64,000 nt of DNA from Palleronia marisminoris (GCF_900172315.1 NZ_FWFV01000001.1:62001-126000); one strand, 5' to 3'. Shown: positions 26,688-37,152, counted from the first letter of the stretch. Numbers and translations are program-made. Notes: generated from the sequence alone by a model not told the origin.

Positions 26688-28778
26688 CTACTCGGTGGCC
26701 AGGGTGATGACCGGCTCCATCCCTTCGAGCTCTTCGCGCGTCAGGTGGCACTTGATCTGGTGGGCGCTATCCGGACCGAAGCGGACCATGGGCGGCACCT
26801 CGACCTCGCACCTGCTGTCGGGGACCTGCGACTTCCACCGGCAGCGCGTCTGGAAGGGGCAACCCGGTGGCGGATCCATGGCCGAGGGCACGTCGCCCTC
26901 GAGGACGATGTGCTTCTTCGTGACCCGTGTGTCCGCGATGGGAACGGCCGACAGAAGCGCCTCGGTGTAGGGGTGGTAGGGCGGCGCGAAGACCTGTGCC
27001 GTGTCGCCGATCTCGACCACGTGGCCCAGGTACATGACCAGAACTCGGTCCGACAGGTAGCGCACGATCCCGAGGTCGTGGCTGATGAACAGCAGCGTGG
27101 TCTTCTCGTTGCGCTGAATCTCCATCAGCAGGTCCGCGACGGCTGCCTGGACGCTGACATCCAGCGCCGAGACAGGCTCGTCCGCGACCACGATGCGCGC
27201 GCCACCGGCAAAGGCGCGCGCGATGCCCACCCGCTGCTTCTGTCCGCCCGATAGCTGGCGCGGCATCCGATCGGCGAATTCGCGGGGCAGCTTCACGAGG
27301 TCCAGAAGGTCGAGCATCTTCTCGCGCCGCGCCGCTTCCGTCTTGCCGATCCTGAAGATCTCGAGCGCTCGCATGATCTGCCGCCCGACACTCATCGAGG
27401 GATTGAGCGTGTCGAACGGGTTCTGGAACACCATCTGAATGTCGGCCACGGTCGCGGTGTCCCGCTTCTGGATCGGGGTGTCGCCGATCTCGCGGTTGTC
27501 GAGGGTGACGTGCCCGTCCGTCGCCGTCTCGAGCCCCATGAGGACCTTGGCGAAGGTGGATTTGCCGCAGCCGGATTCGCCGACGATGGCCAGCGTCTCG
27601 CTTTCGCGGGCCTCGAAGGTCAGGCTTTCGTTGGCCTTCACCACCCGCGTCTCGCCGCCCTTGAAGAGCGAGGAGGCGTTGACATCGTAGTATTTCTTCA
27701 GCTCCTCCATCCGCAGGATCGTGTCGCCGATCTCGGTCTTTTGCGTCGCCACCTCGCCGATCTCCTGCCGGGACCAGTCGATCTCCTGAAAGCGCAGGCA
27801 TCTGGTTTCGTGGCGGTTGGCGTCCGCCACGTCGAACATCGGAACCTCCTGCGCGTCACAGCGGCCGGCCTCGAAATAGTCGCAGCGGGGGCCGAAGTTG
27901 CAGCCCGGCGGGCGCTCGTGGGGCAGGGGGAAGTTACCCGGGATTGCCACCAGCGGCTTGGCGTTCTTGTCCGCGCCGGGCAGCGGGATCGAGCGGAAGA
28001 GGGCCTGCGTATAGGGGTGGCGCATCTTGTCGAAGACGTCCGCGATGTTGCCCGTCTCGACTGCCTCGCCGGAATACATGACGCAGAGCCGGTCGCAGGT
28101 TTCCAGCACGAGCCCCAGATTATGCGAGATGAACAGCATCGAGGTGCCGTATTTCCGGCCCAGATCCTTCACCAGGTCCACCACCGCGGCCTCGACGGTC
28201 ACGTCGAGCGCCGTCGTCGGCTCGTCGAGGATCAGCAGCGACGGCTTCGACATCAGCGCCATGGCGATGACGATGCGCTGTTGCTGGCCGCCCGAAAGCT
28301 GGTGCGGGTAGGCTTTCATGATCCGTTCGGGGTCAGGCAATTTGACGTCATGCAGCACTTCAAGAGCGCGGGCGTGAGCCTTGTTCTTGCTGATCTTCTC
28401 GTGGATCAGCGGCACTTCCATCAGCTGCCGGCCCACCCGCATCGCGGGGTTCAGCGACGCCATCGGTTCCTGGTAGATCATCGCGATCTCGCGACCGCGG
28501 AGGGCGCGCAGTTCGGCGTCGGACATCTCGGCCATGTCGCGGCCCTTGAACTTCACGCGGCCACCGGTGATGCGGCCGTTGGCCCCCAGATCGCGCATGA
28601 CCCCGAGCGCCACGGTGCTCTTCCCGCATCCGGATTCGCCGACGAGTCCCATCGCCTCGCCCGGCCGGACCGTGCAGGAGAAGTCCATCACCGCGGGGAT
28701 CTCGCGCAGGCGGGTGAAGAACGAGATCGAGAGGTTCTCGATCTCGAGGATCGGCGGTTCGGGCGTCGGGTCAGTCAC
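26688..28778 (-). CDS. Oligopeptide ABC transporter, fused double ATPase (DppD-DppF type)
   Basis: A 696-residue cytoplasmic protein with two complete ABC domains. The first has Walker A GESGCGKST (48-56), signature LSGGQQQR and LLILDEPTTALD; the second has [15 protein letters not shown] (about 400), LSGGQKQR and IVVADEPVSALD. Each domain ends with the cysteine-containing oligopeptide-transporter tail (CNFGPRC...C and CPFQTRC...C), which may bind an iron-sulphur cluster as in DppD. A linker of about 40 residues joins them. It begins with GTG at 28778 and overlaps the upstream permease gene by 8 bp. It energises the importer encoded by the next three genes. Confidence 0.94.
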   Translation of the reverse strand: MTDPTPEPPILEIENLSISFFTRLREIPAVMDFSCTVRPGEAMGLVGESGCGKSTVALGVMRDLGANGRITGGRVKFKGRDMAEMSDAELRALRGREIAMIYQEPMASLNPAMRVGRQLMEVPLIHEKISKNKAHARALEVLHDVKLPDPERIMKAYPHQLSGGQQQRIVIAMALMSKPSLLILDEPTTALDVTVEAAVVDLVKDLGRKYGTSMLFISHNLGLVLETCDRLCVMYSGEAVETGNIADVFDKMRHPYTQALFRSIPLPGADKNAKPLVAIPGNFPLPHERPPGCNFGPRCDYFEAGRCDAQEVPMFDVADANRHETRCLRFQEIDWSRQEIGEVATQKTEIGDTILRMEELKKYYDVNASSLFKGGETRVVKANESLTFEARESETLAIVGESGCGKSTFAKVLMGLETATDGHVTLDNREIGDTPIQKRDTATVADIQMVFQNPFDTLNPSMSVGRQIMRALEIFRIGKTEAARREKMLDLLDLVKLPREFADRMPRQLSGGQKQRVGIARAFAGGARIVVADEPVSALDVSVQAAVADLLMEIQRNEKTTLLFISHDLGIVRYLSDRVLVMYLGHVVEIGDTAQVFAPPYHPYTEALLSAVPIADTRVTKKHIVLEGDVPSAMDPPPGCPFQTRCRWKSQVPDSRCEVEVPPMVRFGPDSAHQIKCHLTREELEGMEPVITLATE

Positions 28779-30225
28779 GCAGGCTCTCCTCTCGCAGGCC
28801 GTCCGCCAGCAGGTTCAGGCCCAGCACCAGGGAAAGAAGCGCCAGCGCCGGAGCGAGGGCCGGGTGCGGGTAGATCGCCAGAAGCCTGCGCCCGTCATTG
28901 ATGGTCGAGCCCCAGTCCGGGCTTTCGGGCGGCAGGCCTAGGCCGAAGAAGCCGAGCGTCCCCAGAAGGATCGTCGTGTAGCCGACGCGCAGGCAAAAAT
29001 CGACGATCAGCGGGCCGCGGGCGTTCGGCAGGATCTCCCACAACATGATGTACCACGCCCCCTCGCCGCGGGTCTGGGCGGCGGCAACGTAGTCCCGCGT
29101 CCTGGTGTCGAGCGCGAGGCCCCGGACAATGCGGAACACGGTGGGCGAATTCACGAACACCACCGAGACGAAGACGACGAGGATGCCGCCGGGGATGTCG
29201 AACAGGTCGAGCGACGGCGGCAGGATGTCAATCGCCCCGAACCGCTCGGAGATCAGCGACAGGTAGAGCCAGCCGAGCACCGCCACGACTCCGATCAGCA
29301 ACGGCGTGCGCAGACGCGGCCGGGTGTGGAAGCGCGAGTTCAGCAGGATCGTGAAGAACGCGATGGGAAAGACGAACATCACGGCAGCCATGTAGCTGGG
29401 GATGCCGGTCGCCACGATTTCGGGCGTCACAAGCAGGTAGAACAGCAGGATGACCGGAAAAGCGAGGATCAGGTTCGCGAGGAAGGTCAGGACCGTGTCG
29501 AGGCGACCGCCGTGATAGGCGGCGGGAAGGCCGAGGGTGATGCCGACCATGAAGGCGAAGGCGGTGGCCAGCGGCGCGATCTGCACCACGACCAGCGCAC
29601 CCGCGATCATGCGGCTGAACACGTCGCGGCCAAGGTTGTCGCCGCCGAGGAGGAAGTAGGGGTAGCTGCCTTCGGCGACCTCTCCGATCATCCGGGTGTA
29701 GGGGGTGCCGGGGGGTTCGTTCTTCATGGCGGCCGATTGCGCCAGCGGGTCGTGGGTTGCGATCAGGTCGAACGAGACGAAGAGCGCGGCGAACACCCAG
29801 AACATCACCAGCGCGAAGCCCGAAACACCGATGGTCGAGTCGAAGAGCTTGCCGTAGAGGCCAAGCCGCCGCCTGAAGGCGTAGGACAGGCCCAGCATCA
29901 GCGCGAGCGCGAGCCAGACGGGCACCAGCTGCCGTGACATTCCGCCGACGATCCCGGCGCCGTGGCCCAGCGCGGCGCCGCCGACGAGCAGCCCGCCCAG
30001 CACTGCCAGCGTGGCACAGAGCGTCCAGAGGGCGGCGGTGTCGATCAGCTCCAGCGGGCCGCGTGTGACGGACAGGGTGCCGTCAGCGTGGGTCGTGGCC
30101 TCGCCCGGCGCCAGGACGAACCCGCAGACGAGGCGCAGGACCGACAGGATCAGCAGCGCCGCGGCGGCAGTCCAGAGGACGGGCAGCAGGGGCGACAGTG
30201 CGCCGGTCCAGGTCAGGGGCTCCAT
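28771..30225 (-). CDS. Peptide ABC transporter permease (DppC-like) with extra N-terminal membrane domain
   Basis: A 484-residue inner-membrane permease. The core from about residue 145 onward is DppC-like: a first membrane helix, then a loop with LGGDNLGRDVFSRMIAGA, the BPD_transp_1 region, the EAA-type loop AAAQTRGEGAWYIMLWEILPN (in part) and LGFFGLGLPPESPDWG. Ordinary DppC proteins have about 300 residues; here roughly 140 additional N-terminal residues carry about three more hydrophobic segments (around 12-35, 62-85 and 100-118). The start at ATG 30225 lies 19 bp after the DppB-type gene. It pairs with that permease. Confidence 0.92.
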   Translation of the reverse strand: MEPLTWTGALSPLLPVLWTAAAALLILSVLRLVCGFVLAPGEATTHADGTLSVTRGPLELIDTAALWTLCATLAVLGGLLVGGAALGHGAGIVGGMSRQLVPVWLALALMLGLSYAFRRRLGLYGKLFDSTIGVSGFALVMFWVFAALFVSFDLIATHDPLAQSAAMKNEPPGTPYTRMIGEVAEGSYPYFLLGGDNLGRDVFSRMIAGALVVVQIAPLATAFAFMVGITLGLPAAYHGGRLDTVLTFLANLILAFPVILLFYLLVTPEIVATGIPSYMAAVMFVFPIAFFTILLNSRFHTRPRLRTPLLIGVVAVLGWLYLSLISERFGAIDILPPSLDLFDIPGGILVVFVSVVFVNSPTVFRIVRGLALDTRTRDYVAAAQTRGEGAWYIMLWEILPNARGPLIVDFCLRVGYTTILLGTLGFFGLGLPPESPDWGSTINDGRRLLAIYPHPALAPALALLSLVLGLNLLADGLREESLRD

Positions 30226-30244
30226 CAACGCTCTCCGGTATGCA

Positions 30245-31294
30245 TCAGGCGACCTTGATCCGCGGGTTCAGATACACGTAGCCGACATCCGACAGAAGCT
30301 GCGTCACCAGCACCACGAAGACCGACACGACCGAGACGCCCAGCAGTAGTTCGATGTCGTTGTTGGACGCGGCCTGTACCAGCGTCCAGCCGAAGCCCTT
30401 GTAGTTGAACAAGGTCTCGACGATCACCACGCCGTTCAGCAGCCACGGGAATTGCAGCATGATCACCGTGAAGGGCGCGATCAGCGCGTTTCTCAGCGCG
30501 TGTTTCAGCACCACGTTGCGGAAGCTTACCCCTTTGAGGCGCGCGGTGCGGATGTATTGCTGCTGCATGACCTCGGCCATGCTCGCGCGGGTCATCCGCG
30601 CAATGTAGCCCATCCCGAAGAGGGCGATGGTCACGACGGGCAGGAAGAAGTTCTCGAAGGTGGCGTTCTCCATTGCGCTCGTCGCGGTTCCCTTGAACCA
30701 CTTGAGGCCGGTGGCAGAGGACGCGAACAGGGCGATGAAGATCACCCCCGAGACGTATTCGGGCGTCGCGGTGGACAGGATCGAGACCGAAGACAGCGTC
30801 CGGTCGGTCCGGCTGCCCTCGCGCATCCCTGCCAGCACTCCGATCAGCAGCGCCGCCGGCACCATCAGCAGCATCACCCAGAGCATCAGCTTGGCAGTCA
30901 GCCCGAGACGGATCGCGATGATCTCGCCGACCTCGCCGCGAAAGACGGTGGAATAGCCCCACTCGCCCTGCAGGACGCCGCAGAAGCGGGGCGCGCCGGG
31001 GGGCAGCGTGTCGGCCTCGCCGAAGCAGCGGCCGCGCAACGAGCCGTCAGGCTGCTCGACCACGAAGCCGGGCACGATGCCCAGCCACTCGCCGTACTTG
31101 GCGAAGAGGGGCCGGTCGTAGCCACGGTTGGCAAGCCACGTGTCGACCTGCTCGTCGCTCATGCGGACGTTGCCTTGCGTCTTGGCCAGCTTCTCGAGGT
31201 TGGGCCCGAGATTGGTCAGGAAGAAGACCACGAAGGTCAGGCTAAGCGCGGTGGCGATCATTACGGCCACGCGGCGGAGGATGAACGCGGTCAT
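30245..31294 (-). CDS. Peptide ABC transporter permease (DppB-like)
   Basis: A 349-residue inner-membrane permease with six main hydrophobic segments. The N-terminus MTAFILRRVAVMIATALSLT (first 20) is the typical DppB start; later come VMLLMVPAALLIGVLAG, the cytoplasmic coupling loop with QYIRTARLKGVSFRNVVLKHAL (in part: RTARLKGVSFRNVVLKHALR) and LLNGVVIVETLFNYKGFGWTL. The loop after helix 1 includes an insert with two Cys residues (about 90-110). It lies 54 bp after the binding-protein gene. Confidence 0.94.
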   Translation of the reverse strand: MTAFILRRVAVMIATALSLTFVVFFLTNLGPNLEKLAKTQGNVRMSDEQVDTWLANRGYDRPLFAKYGEWLGIVPGFVVEQPDGSLRGRCFGEADTLPPGAPRFCGVLQGEWGYSTVFRGEVGEIIAIRLGLTAKLMLWVMLLMVPAALLIGVLAGMREGSRTDRTLSSVSILSTATPEYVSGVIFIALFASSATGLKWFKGTATSAMENATFENFFLPVVTIALFGMGYIARMTRASMAEVMQQQYIRTARLKGVSFRNVVLKHALRNALIAPFTVIMLQFPWLLNGVVIVETLFNYKGFGWTLVQAASNNDIELLLGVSVVSVFVVLVTQLLSDVGYVYLNPRIKVA

Positions 31295-31348
31295 CCGGTC
31301 TCCTCAGGTATCCGGAGGGGCGCGGATTGGGGCCCGCGCCCGGCCGGT

Positions 31349-33010
31349 TCAGGCAGCGAGCGACAGCTTGTAAGGGTGGATCTCGAAGGTCGGGTGCATT
31401 TCGGCGCCCAGGAGCCCCGGGATATGGTGACGGTAGATCGAGCGCCAGTAGGGCTGGATGATGACCCCCTGGTCCTGCAGCAGGCGTTCCAGGTCGGCCA
31501 TGATCTGCGAGCGTTCCTCGGCATCGGCGATCGCCATGGCCCGGTCCAGCAACGCGTCGAATTCCTCGTTGGCGAAGCCGGTTTCGTTCCAGGCCGCACC
31601 TGTTCTGTAGGCCAGCGCCAGCACCTGCACGCCGAGCGGGCGCATGTTCCACTCGGTTCCCGAGAAGGGGAACTTGTTCCAGTCGTTCCAGTAGGTCGTG
31701 CCGGGCAGGATCGAGCGGGTGACCGCGATACCGGCGTCGCGAAGCTGCGCGGCGACCGCGTCGCAGGTGTCGCGCTGGAACCCGGAATCGAGCGAGATTA
31801 GCTCGTGCTCGGCATCGGCGGCCCCGGCGTCCCGGATCAGTTGCAGGGCCTTGTCGGGATCGTAGACGGCGTCTTCGATCTCGGCATATTCGGGATGGAT
31901 CGGACAGACATGATGGTTTTGCGCCACCTCGCCCATGCCGGCGTAACCGAGCTCCAGCAGAACGTTGTTGTTGCAAGCCATGGCCAGTGCGCGTCGGACA
32001 TTCACGTCGGCATAGATTGCGCGGCCGTCGACCTCGGCGTCTTGATGGGGACGGACGACGAAGGTGTTGGCGGTGATTACCTCGGACCGCTCCAGTCCCA
32101 TCGAGTCCATGATTCCGATGAACTCGCCGACGCTTTCGTAGAGCATGTCCACTTCTTCGGCTTCCAGGGCGGCGAGCCAGGCAGCGGGGTCTGTGCCGTA
32201 GTCGATATACTCGATCCGGTCGAAGAACGGGCCGCCATAGACCTCGGTGCCCCACCAGTCGTGGTCTGGATTGCGCTCGATCACGGTGCGGACGCTGGGC
32301 GAGACTTCGACGGGCAGGTAGGGGCCCGTTCCGATGGGGTTCGCGGCCGGATCGTCGCCTTCATAGCTGGGATGGACAACTGCGGCGGGGTAGTCTGCAA
32401 GGCCGGCTATCAGCGTGATGTCGGGGCCAGGCAGGGTGACCCGGACGGTTGCGTCGTCCACCGCCTCGATCGCGCCCTTGCGGAGAGCTTGCGTGTCAGG
32501 ATCGACCAGCCCCCCCATGCGCCCTGCCATCGAGTTGCCCTCGACCTCGGCATCGCACCAACGCTCGAAGTTGTGGACCACGTCGGCGGCGGTGAAGGGA
32601 TCGCCGTTGTTCCAGGTGACGCCGGGACGGACGTTCAGCGTGTATTCCGTCGCATCGTCGTTCACGTCCCAGCTTTCCAGCAGCATTCCCCGGAACGTGC
32701 CGTCGCGCTGGTACTCGACCAGGTACTCAAGCCATCCGCGGCACTGGTTCGCGATTTCGGACCAGTCCCATGTGCGGGGCTCTTTGAGAGCCGGCAGTTC
32801 CATCTGGATGCGCAGGGTGCGGCCCGGCTGGCCGTCCTGGGCGCTGGCCGTCGCGGGAAGAGCGGTGCCGATCAGCCCGTAGGCAGCCGGCGCGGTGACC
32901 CCCAGCGCGGTGGCCCGGGTCAGGAACTCCCGACGGTCGATCTTGCTGGCCGCATGTTCGGCGGCGTGCATGAAAGCGGCCGGATGTATCCGGACGGGCG
33001 TGGAGGTCAT
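31349..33010 (-). CDS. Oligopeptide-type ABC binding protein with Tat signal
   Basis: A 553-residue SBP_bac_5 family binding protein. The N-terminus has a twin-arginine signal, [13 protein letters not shown] (Arg26-Arg27), followed by a hydrophobic stretch and an ATASAQ cleavage region, so export is expected to use the Tat pathway in folded form. Family features are [28 protein letters not shown] (in part: [19 protein letters not shown]), [25 protein letters not shown] and [19 protein letters not shown]. The start at 33010 follows GGGGAGAAG; the frame is open to 33118 without a signal. The ligand is unknown: peptide, opine or similar. Confidence 0.93.
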   Translation of the reverse strand: MTSTPVRIHPAAFMHAAEHAASKIDRREFLTRATALGVTAPAAYGLIGTALPATASAQDGQPGRTLRIQMELPALKEPRTWDWSEIANQCRGWLEYLVEYQRDGTFRGMLLESWDVNDDATEYTLNVRPGVTWNNGDPFTAADVVHNFERWCDAEVEGNSMAGRMGGLVDPDTQALRKGAIEAVDDATVRVTLPGPDITLIAGLADYPAAVVHPSYEGDDPAANPIGTGPYLPVEVSPSVRTVIERNPDHDWWGTEVYGGPFFDRIEYIDYGTDPAAWLAALEAEEVDMLYESVGEFIGIMDSMGLERSEVITANTFVVRPHQDAEVDGRAIYADVNVRRALAMACNNNVLLELGYAGMGEVAQNHHVCPIHPEYAEIEDAVYDPDKALQLIRDAGAADAEHELISLDSGFQRDTCDAVAAQLRDAGIAVTRSILPGTTYWNDWNKFPFSGTEWNMRPLGVQVLALAYRTGAAWNETGFANEEFDALLDRAMAIADAEERSQIMADLERLLQDQGVIIQPYWRSIYRHHIPGLLGAEMHPTFEIHPYKLSLAA

Positions 33011-33173
33011 GGTCTTCTCCCCGGTGTGGCTGAACGCAGGTGAAGACGGCTCCACCCAGCTCCGCGGGCTTCTCTCCGCGGACGCCGCATTTCGGCACGG
33101 AAGGCGCCGCGTCGTCAACCGATTGATCCGCTATCCCGGTCAACAAGCGACACATTCGCGTGTCGCGAAGGGG

Positions 33174-33980
33174 TCAGACGCGCCGACGGAAGTCACGCGG
33201 GGTGTGGCCCGTGCGGGCCCGGAACGCGCGGCTGAAATAGGCTGCGGAACGGAAGCCGAGGGTTTCGGCAACCTTGTTGATGGGCATGCGGGTTTCGCTC
33301 AGGAGGCGCCGCGCCTCGAAATGCAGCCGGTCGAGCAACAGGTCCGAGGCCGACCGCCCGGAGGCGCGGCGGCAGCACCGCGTCAGGTGAGCGGGCGTCA
33401 CGCCAAGCGCGCGGGCATAGTCCGAGATCGTGTAGCCGCCGCGGAAATGCGTTTCCAGCAGTGCCGTGTAGGCCCCGGCGAGGCTTTCGGCGCTGCGTCC
33501 GTCGATTTCGGCCTCGGCGTCCCACTCCTCGCCTGCGATCCGCTCGAGCCAGACCACGAGCAGCCCCACGTGGTGGCCAAGCGCAACCTGCGAGCTTGCC
33601 TCTCCGCGGTCGAGCTCGATGCGGATGTTCTCGATCTGGCGGGTCAGGTCAGCTTGCTCGGTAGCCTCGCGGACCCGCAGATGCAGCGGCGCGTCGGGCA
33701 TGTCCTCGGCGGAGGTGGCGGGCAAGAATACCGCGTGGCCCAGGATCGAGCCGTTGGTGTCGAACCCGTGCATCGTGTTCGGCGGCAGGATGATGGCGTC
33801 GTGGGGGCCGTAACTGCGGGTCACCCCCTGCGCCGTGATCCGGCCCTGGCCGCGGGTGAACCAGTAGAGCATTGGCTGGGCGTAGGCGCGCATCGCCTCG
33901 GTGCGCCAGCGACCACCGGCAGCGATCTGGGCGAGCGATACGATCTTGAGGCCGGCTTCGGGCCGGGCGGTGTCGAGCAT
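33174..33980 (-). CDS. AraC-family transcriptional regulator
   Basis: A 268-residue regulator with an N-terminal cupin-like sensor (about 15-120; YWFTRGQGRITAQG and GPHDAIILPPNTMHGF) and a C-terminal double helix-turn-helix (about 168-265) containing ISDYARALGVTPAHLTRCCR and NKVAETLGFRSAAYFSRAFR, ending GHTPRDFRRR. The start at 33980 (MLDTARPE) follows GAGGACCGCC. It lies 163 bp upstream of the binding-protein gene on the same strand and probably controls the peptide importer; the effector is unknown. Confidence 0.92.
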   Translation of the reverse strand: MLDTARPEAGLKIVSLAQIAAGGRWRTEAMRAYAQPMLYWFTRGQGRITAQGVTRSYGPHDAIILPPNTMHGFDTNGSILGHAVFLPATSAEDMPDAPLHLRVREATEQADLTRQIENIRIELDRGEASSQVALGHHVGLLVVWLERIAGEEWDAEAEIDGRSAESLAGAYTALLETHFRGGYTISDYARALGVTPAHLTRCCRRASGRSASDLLLDRLHFEARRLLSETRMPINKVAETLGFRSAAYFSRAFRARTGHTPRDFRRRV

Positions 33981-34076
33981 GGCGGTCCTCGGTGGCAGCA
34001 CTCCGGGAGCACCATCAGGGTAGGAAGGGGCGCGGCGATTCTCCAAGACAAATCGACAGGGGCATATCGGGACGTG

Positions 34077-34994
34077 TCATTTCCGCGTCGGATCGACCGG
34101 CAGCCAGTCGGCCATGCGGGATCGGAACCATGTGCGCTGGCGCTTGGCGTATTGCCGCGTGGCGATGGTCGCCTGCCGGATTGCCTCGTCCAGAGTGATC
34201 CTGCCCTGCAGGTGAGCCATCAGTTCGGGCGCCCCGATGGCGCGGTCGGCGGGTCGGCCAAGGTCGAAATCCGCGGCGTTCGCGCGGACCTCGTCCAGCG
34301 CGCCGGCCTCGATCATGGCGGCGAAGCGCCGCTCGATCCGCGGGGACAGGATCTCGGGCGGGGCGTGGACCACGAGGGGCGTCGTTTCGGCGAGCGGCAG
34401 GAGGGGGGTGACGGGACGGTCCTGCCAGTCGGCCAGGGGCTTACCGGTGGCCCGCTGCACCTCCCACGCGCGCTGGACGCGGGCGCGGTTCTCGGGGTCG
34501 AGCCGTGCGCGGGTGCGGGCGTCGAGCGCGGCGAGCAGATCGGGCAGGGGGATGGCGTCGCCCTCGGCCCGGATCTGCGGCGGCGTTTCGGGGATTTCGT
34601 TGAGACCTTGGGTGAGAGCCATGAAATAGAGCCCTGTTCCGCCTGTAAAAATCGGCCTCGCACCATGCGAGGCCGGCGCCGCGTCGCGGAGCCAACGCCC
34701 GACGGAATAGGAGGCGTCGGCGACATGACCGTAGAGCGCGTGAGGCGCGCGCAACTCGTCCTCGGGCGAGGGGCGGGCGGTCAGGATGCGCCAGCGGGCA
34801 TAGACCTGCAGCGCGTCGGCGTTGACGATCACGCCGCCATGGGCTTCGGCGATGGCCAGCGCGAGCGCGGACTTGCCGCTGGCGGTGGGGCCGGCGACCA
34901 GCACTGGGCGGTCGTTCGCGCATCGCGCCACGGCGTCTGCAATCGTCAGAATGGCGGCCTCTCCCGTGTTGTGCCTCGGGGGCTTTTCGGACAT
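34077..34994 (-). CDS. miaA: MiaA tRNA dimethylallyltransferase
   Basis: Transfers a dimethylallyl group to A37 of tRNAs reading UNN codons. The 305-residue protein has the P-loop [10 protein letters not shown] (35-44), [12 protein letters not shown] (the DSxQ-type loop, here DALQ), GGTGLYF in [15 protein letters not shown] and the C-terminal [12 protein letters not shown] motif. It is divergent from pyrH with 32 bp between the starts. The third residue pattern of the DSxQ loop is Asp-Ala-Leu-Gln instead of the common Asp-Ser-x-Gln, a conservative variant seen in some alphaproteobacteria. Confidence 0.95.
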   Translation of the reverse strand: MSEKPPRHNTGEAAILTIADAVARCANDRPVLVAGPTASGKSALALAIAEAHGGVIVNADALQVYARWRILTARPSPEDELRAPHALYGHVADASYSVGRWLRDAAPASHGARPIFTGGTGLYFMALTQGLNEIPETPPQIRAEGDAIPLPDLLAALDARTRARLDPENRARVQRAWEVQRATGKPLADWQDRPVTPLLPLAETTPLVVHAPPEILSPRIERRFAAMIEAGALDEVRANAADFDLGRPADRAIGAPELMAHLQGRITLDEAIRQATIATRQYAKRQRTWFRSRMADWLPVDPTRK

Positions 34995-35026
34995 TTAGTG
35001 GCGCGTGGCAAAGCGGGGATGCGAGC

Positions 35027-35758
35027 ATGGCCGAGACGAGCGAAAACAGACGCTACGACCGGGTTCTTCTGAAGATTTCGGGAGAGGCCCTGATGGGGGA
35101 TCAGACCTTCGGCCTGCACCCGCCAACAGTCGAGCGGATCGCTCGCGAAGTGCAGTCGGTGCGCGACATGGGCGTCGAGGTCTGCATGGTGATCGGTGGC
35201 GGCAACATCTTCCGCGGCCTGCAGGGCTCGGCCCAGGGGATGGAGCGCACCACCGCGGACTACATGGGGATGCTCGCGACGGTGATGAACGCCCTCGCGA
35301 TGCAAGGCGCGCTGGAGAAGCTGGGGATCCACACGCGGGTGATCTCGGCCATCACCATGAACGAGGTCGCCGAGCCTTACATCCGACGCCGCGCGGTGCG
35401 CCACCTCGAGAAGAAGCGCGTCTGCATCTTCGCGGCCGGCACCGGCAACCCGTATTTCACCACCGATACCGCCGCCGTCCTGCGCGCGACCGAGATGAAC
35501 TGCCAGGCGATCTTCAAGGGCACGAAGGTGGACGGTGTCTACGACAAGGACCCCGAAAAGCACGACGATGCGGTGCGCTACGACAAGATCACCTATGACG
35601 ACGTGCTGCAGAAGCATCTGAAGGTCATGGACGCCTCGGCCATCGCGCTGGCGCGGGACAACGATCTGCCGATCTTCGTCTTCTCGCTGGACGAGCCGGG
35701 CGGCTTCCGCGGCATCCTCGCCGGTGAAGGCACCTTCACCCGCGTCACCGAAACCTGA
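35027..35758 (+). CDS. pyrH: PyrH UMP kinase
   Basis: Phosphorylates UMP to UDP in pyrimidine synthesis; a 243-residue member of the amino-acid kinase family. Seen are [45 protein letters not shown] (20 shown), [31 protein letters not shown] and [13 protein letters not shown], all standard. It opens the plus-strand housekeeping run that continues with frr and uppS, with the yceI gene inserted on the opposite strand. The ATG at 35027 is preceded by a weak GGGGATGCG site. Confidence 0.96.
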   Translation: MAETSENRRYDRVLLKISGEALMGDQTFGLHPPTVERIAREVQSVRDMGVEVCMVIGGGNIFRGLQGSAQGMERTTADYMGMLATVMNALAMQGALEKLGIHTRVISAITMNEVAEPYIRRRAVRHLEKKRVCIFAAGTGNPYFTTDTAAVLRATEMNCQAIFKGTKVDGVYDKDPEKHDDAVRYDKITYDDVLQKHLKVMDASAIALARDNDLPIFVFSLDEPGGFRGILAGEGTFTRVTET

Positions 35759-35769
35759 TCGCCACCTTG

Positions 35770-35791
35770 CCGCGGGCCATTTGGCCCGCGG
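35770..35791. terminator. Hairpin between convergent pyrH and yceI
   Basis: CCGCGGGCCA and TGGCCCGCGG form a ten-base inverted repeat with a two-base centre, placed between the two convergent stops. No T-run follows on either strand, so it may act as a weak bidirectional terminator or mRNA end protector. Confidence 0.55.
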
Positions 35792-35801
35792 TGACGAAAC
35801 C

Positions 35802-36392
35802 TCAGTTCCCCGAGTTTCCCTCGGCGGGGTGGGCTTCGAGGGAAATCTCGATCGCGACCTCGTCGCTGACGAAGGGCACGAAGGCGCCGAGCCCGTATGC
35901 GCTGCGCAGGATCGTCGTCTCGGCCTCAAAACCGACCGTGGGTTGGCCCATCGGGTTCTCGCCCTGCTCGGTCAGCTCCGCGTCGAGCGTGACCTGCTGT
36001 GTCTGACCGTTGATCGTCAGGTCGCCGGTGATCGTGCCGGTGTCCTCGCCCGTCACCTCGACCGCGGTGCTTTCGAACGTGATCGTCTCGTCTGCGCTTC
36101 CGAAGAAGTCGTCGGTCATGAAGTGCTCGAGCAGACCCGGCGTCATGACCATGCCCGAGAGCGGGAAGGACACCCGAACTAAGGAATTCGCGGGTTCGGC
36201 CTCGTCGAAGATGAGCTCACCGGTGATGTCGAAGACGAGGCCCCGCGTGGTCGAGAAGCCGCCATGAGACCACGAGAACAGGATCTCGCTATGGGCCTCG
36301 TCGATCGTGTAAGGGGCTGGGTCGGCCGCCGCGAAGGGCGCATTCAAGGTGGCAAGGCCGGCGGCGAACGCGGGCAGAGCGGAACGGAACAA
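35802..36392 (-). CDS. YceI-family periplasmic protein
   Basis: A 196-residue secreted lipocalin-like protein with a signal peptide (about 1-23, cleavage after FAAA). The YceI fold is marked by YTIDEAHSEILFSWSHGGFS at the start of the mature part, FDITGELIFDE, HFMTDDFFGSADETITFES (19 shown), GDLTINGQTQQVTLDAEL and a final strand FVSDEVAIEISLEA. Such proteins bind isoprenoid-like lipids or respond to pH/osmotic stress; the exact role here is unknown. It is flanked by pyrH and frr on the other strand. Confidence 0.92.
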   Translation of the reverse strand: MFRSALPAFAAGLATLNAPFAAADPAPYTIDEAHSEILFSWSHGGFSTTRGLVFDITGELIFDEAEPANSLVRVSFPLSGMVMTPGLLEHFMTDDFFGSADETITFESTAVEVTGEDTGTITGDLTINGQTQQVTLDAELTEQGENPMGQPTVGFEAETTILRSAYGLGAFVPFVSDEVAIEISLEAHPAEGNSGN

Positions 36393-36588
36393 TGGAATCT
36401 CCCTTTGGGGTTGGGTTCGGTGGCCCGAACATAGCGGGTTCGGGCGCCGCGAAACATCACCCGCCTGGGGATGCGCCGGGCAAGATCCGCAGGTTATTGC
36501 AGGGTCGCCGGACAGCGCGCGGGGCTGGCCTTCATTTCGGCGCTTGGGTATAGGCGAATGAAATTAGGCTACGCACGCGAGGACGATC

Positions 36589-37152
36589 ATGGCAGACGAC
36601 ATCGAGATCGATACAGGTGATCTGGAACGGCGCATGGACGGCGCGATGCAGGCGCTGCGGCAGGAATTCGCGTCGCTCCGGACGGGACGGGCGTCGGCGT
36701 CGATGGTCGAGCCGATCATGGTGGACGCCTACGGGCAGCCCACGCCCATCAACCAGGTCGGCACGGTGAACGTGCCCGAGCCGCGGATGGTGACGATCTC
36801 GGTATGGGACAAGTCCCTGCTGGGCAAGGTCGAGAAGGCGATCCGCGAATCGGGACTGGGCATCAATCCGGTCATCGACGGGACCACGATCCGCCTGCCG
36901 ATCCCCGAACTGAACGAAGAGCGCCGCAAGGAACTCGCCAAGGTTGCGGGCACCTACGCCGAGAACACGCGGGTCGCGATCCGCAACATCCGTCGCGATG
37001 GCATGGACCAGCTGAAGAAGGCCAAGTCGAACGGCATGTCCGAGGACGACCAGAAGCTCTGGCAGGCCGAAGTGCAGGAGATGACGGACACCCACATCAA
37101 GAAGGTGGACGAGACGCTCGAGCACAAACAGCAGGAAATCATGCAGGTTTGA
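36589..37152 (+). CDS. frr: Frr ribosome recycling factor
   Basis: Works with EF-G to split post-termination ribosomes. The 187-residue length and motifs are standard: [76 protein letters not shown] and the C-terminal coiled-coil helix. The ATG at 36589 follows an ACGAGGACGATC-like site. It is upstream of uppS as in many proteobacteria, with a 96-bp gap to the uppS start. Confidence 0.97.
   Translation: MADDIEIDTGDLERRMDGAMQALRQEFASLRTGRASASMVEPIMVDAYGQPTPINQVGTVNVPEPRMVTISVWDKSLLGKVEKAIRESGLGINPVIDGTTIRLPIPELNEERRKELAKVAGTYAENTRVAIRNIRRDGMDQLKKAKSNGMSEDDQKLWQAEVQEMTDTHIKKVDETLEHKQQEIMQV

Noticed and set aside
32895-35072. A 725-codon plus-strand open frame
   Set aside because: It runs antisense to the AraC regulator and miaA genes and part of the peptide-binding protein gene, all of which have clear family motifs.
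35770-35791. Strong bidirectional terminator
   Set aside because: The inverted repeat is good but neither strand has a following T-run, so only a weak or end-protecting role is claimed.
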